Below are positions 33,257 to 42,643 of a stretch of 64,000 nucleotides of DNA, one piece after another; the stretch's first letter is position 1; each line of letters opens with the position of its first letter. The stretch spans positions 163,364 through 227,363 of the forward strand of contig NSJX01000046.1 of assembly GCA_002286715.1 (NCBI GenBank), in the 5' to 3' direction. Below the pieces are notes generated by a model. The model had not been told where the DNA came from, did no database searches, and was given only the letters and a program-made list of their open reading frames with translations. The position numbers and the translations under genes were made by a program. This stretch comes from Dentipellis sp. KUC8613. Its lineage: Eukaryota; Basidiomycota; Agaricomycetes; Russulales; Hericiaceae.

Positions 33257-35125
33257 TCAGTGCATAAGATGCTCCTTCTCCTGCGACAAAATTTGCGAAA
33301 CGTCCGAAAACCTTGGTTTTATTTCGCAGCGAAATGGTACAGGATGACTGTCAAGATGCGAAAATTAGCTTTGCACGTCTGGCCAGCAAACCTTGGCAAC
33401 GCTTACATTACCATGCCATCGTCCACAAAACCATCCAAGTCAAGAGGTCCCACGTCATCCTTCGCTCTTGATATCTTTGCAGCCCAGAGCAAGATCGCAA
33501 TGTCGATGAACAACGAATTGCTTCCTACAAAACGGCCAAGGCAATTGCGTCGTCCGAATCCCAAGCTCCAATGGTCTTCCACCGAATTGGGCTTGATACC
33601 ACCGTTCTCGTCGAGATATCTCCCAGGGTTGAAGTCGGCAGGATCAGGACCGAATACCTCGGGATCGCGATTCATATACTGGACGTTGGCGATACAAATC
33701 GTCCCTTTTGGAATGAACATGTCTTTGTACCAGTCATCTTGCAGACTGCGGTGCGGGAGACCAAGAGGAACCGTAGTCCGCCAGCGAAGAGACTCCCTGA
33801 CGATGGCTTGGATATACGGCAGATGCTCGAAATCAGCGAAAGTGGGAACCCTTGAGTGACCGACGACGGAATCCAGTTCCTCTTGTGCTCGCTTTTGAAC
33901 GTCAGGGAACGCGATCATCGCAAGCAGAAACCATTCCATGACGCTGGCGGTCGTTTCCGACCCAGCACCACTGTACACGTACATCAGCGGCGAGACGGGA
34001 TTAATACTTCTGGGCGATGAATCGACTTACAACATGGTCCCTGCAACCCAGGCGATTTCCAGCTCGGAAAGATTATACTCGTCCGCGTTCTCGATCAAGG
34101 CAGTTGTGAAGCATGGCCGAACATTTCCCGTCTCCTGCACTCAATGAGTAAAGAAACCCACAACGGAGAGTGATGTGCTTACCATACGTTTCGCAACCTC
34201 GTTGACAAGGCCTTCGAATACCTGCGAGTCATGCTCAAACCAACGGTAGGCTTCTCGTTTCCACTTGGCGAAACTACAAATCAGGCAATTGGTGAGCTGA
34301 CCAGCGAGATTCAGAAAGATAGTCTACCTCTGCGGGATGTATAACATCCAGGGGAATAATTCGACCAGATGCGCACCTGGTCGACAGGCAAGCGAGAGTC
34401 TTTCCATATGATTATTGATGTGTTGAATGTGCGAGTTGCTCTCGGAAAGCACCGGCGGATGATCATATAAGATGGTCATGATCAAAGAAGCTGCGCTCCG
34501 ACGGATATGCGCCTTCCAGGCCTCTGGCTTCTCGAGGAGCGACTGGGTGAGTAAAACAGCTTCAGTCATCTGCATGGGATGGTATTGTCGCGCTGTATGA
34601 TTGTTCAAGGCACCGTGTACCGCCGTGCGCATCTTCCGGGTCCTATAACGCAAGTAAGCGACAAGGGGTGAAGGGTGGAAACTCGACAGCTGACGCTGCA
34701 TTGTAGGAATTTAAACCGAAACCAAGACCGCCAGAAAGAATTTCTCCTGCAACAATAAGGCGTGGTCGCTCAGAATAGTTTGCTGAGCGACGGTCTAATA
34801 ATTCGTAAGCAACTTTTCCAGAATTAATGACGAGGATGGACTGTCCGGCAATGTTCAGATAGAACAAATCGCCTAAATGACGATAAGCAGGGCGATTCTG
34901 TTCCAGAAAAGGAGATGACGCACCGAAAGTTTTCTGCCATGTGTTGAAGGTCGAATAAATATCTCCACTGAGCTGGAAGAGGTTGCCGAGAATAGGCACA
35001 CCTTTAGGGCCGGGCGGCACCTTTCGGTATGGGTTCCGCACATAATGAAAGGTGAATGCGCAGAGGCCGATCGCGGCGACGAGAGCAAGAGCACCACCCT
35101 CATGAAGGGCTATAGTGCGACTCAT
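33257..35125 (-). CDS. cytochrome P450 monooxygenase C
   Basis: The most divergent of the four related P450s. Minus-strand reading gives an N-terminal anchor (ALALVAAIGLCAFTF), hinge YRKVPPGPKGVP, I-helix GAGSETTAS, K-helix RESLRWR, and heme loop LGFGRRNCLG near 33540. The last intron (donor GTAAGC near 33403) leads to a small terminal exon HPVPFRCEIKPRF...EKEHLMH ending at 33257. The related tail in A, B and D supports this exon. An unspliced reading would stop too early at 33403. Introns also fall near 34890, 34700, 34325, 34200 and 34000. The frame appears intact. Likely ER-bound; substrate unknown. It is followed by P450-D upstream on the same strand. Confidence 0.87.
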
Positions 35126-35767
35126 CGTGTGTGTGGCAGGGATGAGAAGGAAAAAAAAGTAAATGCCTCGACGCCCCATCTATTATGTCTGCTGCTGAGA
35201 GCAGTGGTACGATCACATGTCAGATTAGATTTGTGTGTCATCTTCCGCCAGTGTCGGATTCCCCGGCGTGACGGCGGTAACGATAATACGAAGAATCATC
35301 GAAGGCTGGCGCACCGTGCATGGCACATAGAGTACTGCATTGGGCATGTCATCATGAGTAGCCCGTGGGTTGCCAAAACCTGATGGGAACAAAAATGGTT
35401 ACAAATAAAGCAAGTTGAGAGGAGGAGCTTACCGGGGATTGGTCGGCGGCTCGTAAAATCTCTCATCACGTCACCACGAGCAGTGAAATGAATGCGAAGA
35501 ATCGTTCGTGTTGACGCCGACGACGATAAGAAGGGCGAAGAGATGAATTACCGCTGGGTGTGTCAACCAAGTCATCGAAGCTTCCTGCGCCATATCCTCT
35601 GAGCGCGGGGTTTTAGCGACCCGCTCTTCTCACCATTCATATACAGCAGCATTGTACAGTATGAGCGCAAACCGGACCTGCGATGACAAAGGGATCTGCA
35701 CCATCAAAGAAGACCAAGAGCCTGAGGCGTATATGTTAGTGTAGGATTCAACTTAGGACCGAGGGCT
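35126..35767. other. intergenic between P450-C and P450-D
   Basis: 640 bp between the start codon of P450-C and the stop codon of P450-D, both on the minus strand. It should hold the P450-C promoter and the P450-D 3' end. No gene or repeat seen. Confidence 0.5.
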
Positions 35768-37687
35768 TCAGACGCCGTGCAACTCTTTCTCGTTCTCTAA
35801 GATAAGAGACGCCTCGGGGAAACGAGGCACAATCTTGCAGTCGAACGGCGAGGGATGGCTATAACCGGCGTGTCAGCGCTACACTTTGTCCGTTATCGAA
35901 AATCACATACACAGCTAGTCCCTCTTCGACATAGGCATCTGCATCAAGAGGAACCAATTCGCCGTTCGCATCAGTGGCCCGCTCGATCTTCGTCGCCCAC
36001 AGAAGCATCGCGATATTGATGAAGAGCGAGTTATTCGCGACATGCTGTCCGACGCAAACACGCCGGCCGAATCCGAACGAGAAGTGTTCCACAGGAATGC
36101 CTGTCTTGAGCTGTCCAGACTCGTCGAGATAGCGAGAAGGATTGAAGCTCGTCGCGTCAGGGCCAAACAGCTCGGGATCGCTGTTTAAAGCCCACATGTT
36201 CGGGAGGCAGCTGGTGCCCTTGGGTATGAACATGCCCTCGTACCAATCATCCGAGGACGTCGTGAGAGGAACACCAAAAAGGGCAGGAGAACGCCAGCGC
36301 AGAATTTCTTTCGACACAGCCTGGATGTATGGCAACTGATTCAAATCGGCGAAGGTAGGCGTGCGTGACCGGCCGACGACGTTGTCGATCTCTTCCTGGG
36401 CACGTTGTTGGACGTCCGGGTAGAGAAGCATGGCAAGCATAAACCAAGCCATCGCGGTAGATGACGTCTCCGCCCCAGCGAGACTAGCAATAATAATTAG
36501 ACGAAATTAGTACAAAGTACAGACCGAGGACGTACTATATTGCGCCCGCGAGCCAAGCACGTTCTCCAGACGTAAGTTGACTGTGCGAAGCGTTCTCTAC
36601 GATGTTAGTAGTGAAGCAGTCTCGGACGGTACCCGATGCCTATATTCAGTATGAGCCTGGCATCAACCCATACAGCTTTCTAAACGTCATACCATGCGTT
36701 CCTTCACGTCGTTCACGAGGCTCTCAAAATTCATAGTATCCTTGCGACAATGCTCTTCAGCATCCGTTCTCCATTTGGCGAGACTAAAGTCATAAAGACG
36801 TCAGAAAGTATTTCCTTGAAAGTGGGATTTTGAATATATCAGCGTGGCATATACATCATCCAAGGAAAGAATTCAACCAGGTATGCTCCGGGTTTTGCCG
36901 CGTGTAAGAACCTGCCGATTATGAGATTGATCACTCCAAGGGTGGAATTGCCAGCTTCTTCAGCAGTCGTGGGTGGGTGGTCATAGATCATAGACACCAT
37001 CAAGGAAGCCGCACGGCGTTGAAAGTGATGGCACCAATCCTTGGGATTCGTGAGGAGAACAGCTGCGAGGAGGACGGCTTCCGTCATCTGCATCGGGAGA
37101 TACTGGAGCGCGGCCTCCTTGTTCAAGGCCTCATGCGCGGCTTTACGAGCTTCGCGCCATCTATAACCCCACAGAAGATTAAGACAGCTGTGCGTTGTAG
37201 ATAAAGAGAATGATACAGACGCCGCGTCATGCCCTTTGAACACCATTATTTGCTCACCAGTGAGAAGTTTGAATCCGACGATATTCCGTGGTCTATCTGA
37301 GGTGTTGCTTGAACGACGATCTAGAAGTTCAATCGCAGCCTTATGATGGTTGATGACAAGAATACGCTGGCCCGGCACGGTGACGTAAGTGAGGCTCCCT
37401 TCGTACAATGCTGTCATTACAATTTATGGGGAGATATTAGGAGACAACGGACCATACATTTTCTTCCATTCGGTGAAAATCACCAGCTGCGGCTTCCCAA
37501 GAAACGACAGCATGTTTCCAATAAACGGCAGACCCCGTGGCCCAGGCGGAAGTTTGCGATATGGACTTCGGATGTAACGCTCGAGGGTAAGGGTGAGTAG
37601 TCCAATGGTTGCGACAATTCCAAGGCGCCGATGAATCTGAGCATTGTCAATGAGGGGCTGCAGCGCTGTCGGAGTAAACCGTGACAT
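35768..37687 (-). CDS. cytochrome P450 monooxygenase D, close paralog of A
   Basis: Nearly the same protein as P450-A by eye over the whole length, in opposite orientation. Shared runs include FGFGRRVCVGQHVANNSL around the heme cysteine (about 36040-36070), SSDDWYEGMFIPKGTSCLPN, and the N-terminal LGIVATIGL...ERYIRSPYRKLPPGP. I-helix AGAETSS; K-helix KEILRWR. Introns lie at the same places as in A, including the one after VKERM (GTATGA...ATATAG near 36640-36693). The terminal exon HPSPFDCKI ends at the stop 35768-35770. About 500 residues and apparently intact. ER-anchored monooxygenase, substrate unknown. A recent inverted duplication relative to P450-A is inferred. Confidence 0.9.
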
Positions 37688-39164
37688 GGTGAACGGTGAA
37701 CTCGGACTGCGAGTCGGCAGGCAGATATATCGCCAAGGATGACTTGATGACAGCTCGGCGCAAGCTTGCGCGATAGTCTTCGAAGGGAGCAGGCGGGACT
37801 AGGTTAAAATAGTAACCATCCGCTATTCTCGAGCAATGATTCTTCATAGACTGCCATGGTCGTGTGACGATGAGCGGTACGCCAGAAGCTGAAACAAGAC
37901 GGAAAGTTCTTAGCAGAAATGCAGAAGTATGCGACACATTATCACGTACTGTCTTATTAGGGCTGACGGCATCCATGCAATCTTCAAATGGAGACTCAAA
38001 GCAATGAATCTAGTCTCTGAGTAGCCTGATAGAATGATGGGGCATCCGTATGACAAACTTAAGCGCACTCTCGTGAGTGTTTTGACTCTGTTATGGCCAA
38101 TGTGTCTCCCGCTGTAGAGGTTGTGGATCGAGGACAACCTGTATGTTTTGGTGGTGACATCTGGGAGGGTCGAGGTCCGAGGAGAAGTGCCACGGGCATC
38201 CTCCGGCTTTTTCCGGCGCCAGCATTTTGGCTTAACGTCGTGGCACCGGCGGCCCGTAAGCTGTGCCCTCCTTAAACTTGCTTGCCATGCCTTCTGAGTT
38301 CCGAAACTTCCTACGAGCCGCTAGTCAACAGCTCTCTTGTTGACTGGTCACGATACAACTCAATCGTTAAATCCAAATTAGATCCAAATTTCACCATGAG
38401 CATATGTTCCAAAGACTACTTTTACGACCCCAAATTCTCAAGCTGATCCAAGGCCCGATACGCAAATAGTGAGTATTTTCAGTCCCTATTGCCATGATGT
38501 ATCAGCTACCACTTTTCGAACAGATTCTGTTGCACCATGTATCGCGCACCGCGTGTCCTGTGGCATGATGCGCGAATGGCTTTCGTCCTCAGTTTACGAT
38601 ACCAAATCGAACAGAGGCATATCTCCAAGCGTATGGGTCTCCTGTCCTGTCCCTGTTTCTTGTACCATCCCCGAACTACTACTGAGTGTCCAGTATTGCG
38701 GCCGGGTCCCTGGAGTTCCGGATACCAGCGATCTTAGAAGCAGACCACCGGCGCTGTTGTTCGGTAAAATTTACTGATTTTTCACCCAGGCGGAGCCTGT
38801 CCTCACTCCCCGGGCGCACAGTGGCTTGTATAACTTTAGTTTGCCATCTGACGGAAGCCCTTAAACTGGCTTGCATAAGACAGAGCACAACATCCCTTCA
38901 GGAACACGCTGACGGTCGCGTCTTCACTGCGATACAACAACGGTACCCGTGGTGTGTACCCCGTCAACACTGAGTGAAGATTTCTCTGTAACATCATGGG
39001 TCCCTATTTTTATCACCATTTCTATGTATGCTGTACCGGCCATTGATATCGACAATTGTCGAGCATGTCCAAACTCAATGCACAACCACAAACTCGTCGC
39101 TCAATGTGCAGCCTAGGCCGTCTTACTCATGGACACAAGGCACATTCATGCAGGCATCCTGAGG
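37688..39164. other. intergenic, no supported gene
   Basis: About 1.5 kb between the start of P450-D (-) and the core promoter of the first secreted repeat protein (+). Short frames are scattered on both strands with no domain and no intron-consistent extension. AT content is higher than in coding DNA. I see no terminal repeats marking a mobile element. Confidence 0.5.
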
Positions 39165-39255
39165 TATAAAATCATGGGGTCGCGACTCTAGCTCCTCAGC
39201 CCGGTCGCTCACTCATTCGTTCCCTCGTTCCTTCTCTTCTAAGTACTGGTTACTT
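39165..39255 (+). promoter_or_regulatory. core promoter of secreted repeat protein 1 (TATA box plus conserved leader block)
   Basis: TATAAAA at 39165-39171 is followed about 60 bp later by the block TTCTCTTCTAAGTACTGGTT plus ACTT (39232-39255). The same 24 bases occur upstream of the paralog at 47321-47344. The start codon lies 90 bp further on. The spacing suits a TATA-directed start with the conserved block at or just after the transcription start. Confidence 0.7.
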
Positions 39256-39345
39256 CACTACTCATTTTCTCTACGCTCTCTACTTCACTTCGCTTCACTC
39301 CGCCGTCCACGAACTCTTGTTCCACACATAAACGTCTTCTGTTGC

Positions 39346-40352
39346 AATGCGCACCTTCACGACTCTCACCGCCTCCACTCTGCTCGCTTCTGCAGCTTTA
39401 TCTTTCGCAGCGCCGGTCATGTAGGTTGCTCTCTTCTCCTTTCCGCCGCTTTCGCTGAGCATTTTGTATCGCTTCAGTCCGGAAGGAGGTGCCGCTCTTC
39501 TCGAGCGCGATCCTAAATTCAAGCTCCCGCACTTCTCACCGAAGACCGTGGGTACCGTTGCACAGGGTGTAGACACTGCCCTCCAGCTGGGACAGTTCCT
39601 CAACCTCACGCGTCGCGGTCTCGAGCTGCTCGCCGAGCGCGAGGCCGATTTCAAGATCCCATCCGGCATCCTCGGGGATATCGGCCATGGCCTCGACATC
39701 GGCCAGGACGTCAGTTCGCTCTTCAACTTCTCCCTCCGAGATACCGAACTCCTCGAACGCGAGCCGAAGGTCAAGCTGCCCAAGCTTGCGCCCGGAACTG
39801 CCACCGCTGCCGCCCATGTCGGCGAGGCGGGCTTCGACCTCGCTCAGCTGCTCAATTTGACGCGTCGCGGTCTTGAGCTCCTCGAGCGCGAACCGAAGTT
39901 CAAGTTGCCCAAGATCTCCCCTGCGACCATAGGCCACGCTGCTCAGGGTGCGGACGTCGGACTGCAGATCGGCCAGCTCCTCAACTTGACTGGTCGGAGC
40001 GTCGAGCTCCTCGAGTGCGAGCCGAAGTTTAAACTTCCCAAGCTCTCCAAGCTCCCCTCAGGCACCGGAAGCGCTCTCGGCCATATCGCCGGGCTGGGAT
40101 TCGATGCTGCCCAGCTGTTTGGATCTCACGATTCTGCATCCGGTAGCACCGACACCGCGACTGCCGACACCCCCGACGCTTCTTCAGCTGCAGATGGCAA
40201 CGCTACCGACGCTACTCAGCCGCAGCGCAGGCACATGGTGCGCAGGTGTGTATAATCATGGTCTCTTCAAAGCCTCCAATCTCATATCTTATATTTGTAG
40301 GCGCTCTTTGAAGTCTTGCATGGCAGCCCTCAACATGAACGAGTTGGACTGA
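39346..40352 (+). CDS. secreted tandem-repeat protein 1 (about 42-residue repeats)
   Basis: Not a family I recognise. The signal peptide MRTFTTLTASTLLASAALSF, with AAPVI after it, ends at the first intron. The large second exon holds five repeats of about 42 residues. The consensus starts L[LS]ER[ED]PKFKLP, continues with an Ala/Gly-rich AxxAxGAxxGLxxGQLL segment, and ends NLTRRGLEL. Each of the four complete internal repeats has an N-glycosylation sequon (NLT, NFS, NLT, NLT). Two carry the dibasic pair RR right after it; the others have SLRD and TGRS. A Ser/Thr/Asp/Ala-rich spacer then leads to PQRRHMVRR. A second intron joins this to the final exon RSLKSCMAALNMNELD. About 300 residues. Candidates are a Kex2-processed repeat precursor or a wall/matrix glycoprotein. 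Its paralog lies at 47434, beyond an inserted LINE. Confidence 0.8.
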
Positions 40353-41019
40353 TAGACGGGTGGTTGGATGATAGACATTCGAGTGGTTTTTACGACGGGG
40401 ATTCCCGAATAACACGCTGCATCTCCTAGGGTGGAACCTATATGATGAGCTATTACTCTTATGCTCGCAAGTCGTCCATCTGAACACATGCATACGGCGG
40501 TCTCGGGCACCAGAATGATTGCAACGAGTCGAGTTCGAACACGTCCGACTCCCCGGCCCGGGGAGACGGATGATGCGGCCCAGCGATCGCGTCTCATGCA
40601 GTGTAACGATAAGCTCGCGCGATGATGTAGAGGAGTCGTGCTGATTGAATGCGCGAGCTCCGATTACCGCATATTCCTTTTGTTTTCTGGTGTCAGTGTC
40701 GAAAATGCTTCGGAGAAATGAGGCAATAGACGGGAGTTATACGATAAGTAATCCGTGCGTGGTTGGGGCCTGAGTCGCCGCGGCCCTTTTCTCATCACCA
40801 CAATGGCGATGTACCTTGGCCCTTTTTGAACGAAGATGAATCATCAGTATAGGTACCGTCTTCATCGTGCAAATGTTATGTCTTCCTAGCGCAGTATAGC
40901 GTGAGTCCACAGCCATCAAACTCGTCTTAAAATTATACTATTCCAATGCGATGCTGATTACAATGCAATTTTGTCAAAAGATTGTAATGCGCTGTCCAGC
41001 ATGTCCAGCATGGAACTCA
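40353..41019. other. 3' flank of repeat protein 1, no supported gene
   Basis: Downstream region up to the LINE target duplication. It contains a short GC palindrome CCCCGGCCCGGGG (near 40550-40562). No coding content is supported. Confidence 0.5.
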
Positions 41020-41032
41020 GCGAAATGGTCTC
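41020..41032. repeat. 13-bp target-site duplication, copy next to LINE 3' end
   Basis: GCGAAATGGTCTC, repeated exactly at 46223-46235 on the other side of the LINE. Confidence 0.88.
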
Positions 41033-41108
41033 TTTTTTTTTTTTAGACAAGTTATTTATTGTATAGCTGCTTATATCCTACGACTAAAACACTATACAAA
41101 AACTTATA

Positions 41109-41175
41109 GCACGGCCGTGCCGTGGTCTGAGGAAAAATGCACTTCGTCACACCCGACATATGGTCGGGTAGTGTG
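41109..41175 (-). other. potential 3'-UTR hairpins of the LINE
   Basis: GCACGGCCGTGC (41109-41120) is a perfect 12-bp palindrome. A stem CCCGAC-ATATG-GTCGGG at 41152-41168 is extended outward by CACA/TGTG with a small bulge (41148-41175). Both lie in the RNA 3' end just before the poly(A), where some LINE reverse transcriptases recognise a stem-loop. Confidence 0.55.
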
Positions 41176-41203
41176 GGGTTCCGTTCACCACCTGGTTTCC
41201 CCG

Positions 41204-42643
41204 TTAAGTAGGGGGCCTAGGAGGGTTCATACCCACTAAAACCTCGTAGTTTTTGTGCCAGTTGTCAGGCGGGTTAATAAGCGTGTCATGCCATGTGTGT
41301 TTGAGCTTGTTGATCGCTTGTTTTGTTCGTTGTATCTTGTTTGCGTAAATCCGGTCTTTGACCAGTCGGTCTTGAATCGCTCGGTACCATCTTGTGGTAA
41401 TCTGTTCTTGTGAGTAGGTTGTTCCGTTTATTGCTTGCTCGCATCGGGTTGTCCATATGAGGTATAGGGATTCTGATATTATAATTCTCAGGAGTCGGGA
41501 GGCGCCCTGCGTTCTGGCGGTTGGTTTCTGTCGTGGGTGCGCGTTGTTGGGTGTAGTAGCGTTTATATGGGTTTGGTCGTTGGTGAGTGTTAGGTTACCA
41601 CATGCCAGGAGTATTCCTAGGCTTAGGGTCGGCCAGGAGTCGTCGCCGTGTGGCCACAAGTCTTTCGCTAGGGTCCAGATACGACGGGGGACGGGGTCGG
41701 GGCAGTCCACGAGGATGTGTTCGAGGGTTTCTTCGGGGTCTCCGCAGCGGGAGCATCTTTGGCGGTTCTCATAACCGGGTATGTGTTTCCAGATAGTGCC
41801 TATTTTGAAGGAGTTGTGGAGTGCTCGGTATATGAATTGGTTGGTTTTTTTGCTCATGTCCCTTCGTCTACAGTTCTGCCAGAGCGATTCGTCTGTTTCC
41901 TGCACGCCAGTGAAGTCTTCAAGGGCGGCCCTCGCGATTTCTAGTTGGAGGGAGGTACTGTTTTTGGTCTTTTTTGTCTTTCGTTCTCTGATTCCTTTGT
42001 ATGCTAGGGATTGGGAGATTGTCGATAGTTTCGCGCCCTCAAGGTTGAAGTTGTCCGGTATGTGGAGGTCCAGATCGTCTGGTTCGTCTTTTCGAGCGCC
42101 TTCGTCTGCTTTCCTGTCTGCTTTCTCGTTTCCGATGATTCCACTGTGTCCTTTAATCCATTTGAATTCAGTTATTGCGGTTCTGGCACGTAGCAGATAG
42201 GCGGCTACCCGGAAGAGGGTGCTGTTCGCTATTCCTATCCAGCCATTATCCTCCCATGTGGTGAGGTTTTGGGTGAGTCCGTCGATCACATATTCGGAGT
42301 CTGTTTTGATTGTGACGGGGATATCTAGGTCTGTATTTTGTAGGGCAACGATTACGGCGACAAGTTCGCCAACTTGGTTTGACTGTGTCGGACCTGGGAC
42401 CCGTATAGCGCGATTGCCTGGGTCGTTCTCTGCGATCCATATTCCGCTGCTGCATCGGGCATTCACTTTCCCATTGTTTATGCATGATCCATCTGTGTAT
42501 ATGGTTTTGTGCAGGTCTTCGGCGTTGAGGCGATCATGATCCGTGGATAGGCGGTCTGCCGGGGCCTTTGTTATGTTGTTGGGGTCCGCGAAGATGCGGA
42601 AACATTCGGCTATGTTTGTTTTGCAGGTGACGGACGGGTCGAA
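41204..42643 (-). pseudogene. LINE ORF2, RNase H part after an in-frame stop
   Basis: Same frame as the reverse transcriptase part (the two ends are 1,440 bp, or 480 codons, apart). It stays open from the TGA to a stop at 41204-41206. RNase H motifs: YTDGSCINNG with the first Asp, the Glu in QVGELVAVIVAL, IKTDSEYVIDGL with the second Asp, and KGHSGIIGNEKAD with the terminal acidic/His site. A CxxC...H...C zinc knuckle (CSRCGDPEETLEHILVDCP) follows. The last ~100 residues are basic. The single interrupting TGA is explained by one C-to-T change at a CpG. Confidence 0.85.

Noticed and set aside
33257..37687. A secondary-metabolite cluster built around the P450s
   Set aside because: No polyketide synthase, NRPS, terpene cyclase, transporter or cluster regulator lies in the window; the P450s are interspersed with housekeeping genes.
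38469..38973. Two frames of about 100 codons upstream of repeat protein 1
   Set aside because: Overlapping frames without signal peptide, domain or splice-consistent extension.
40289..40597. 102-codon minus-strand frame after repeat protein 1
   Set aside because: Overlaps the terminal exon of the real gene and shows no protein features.
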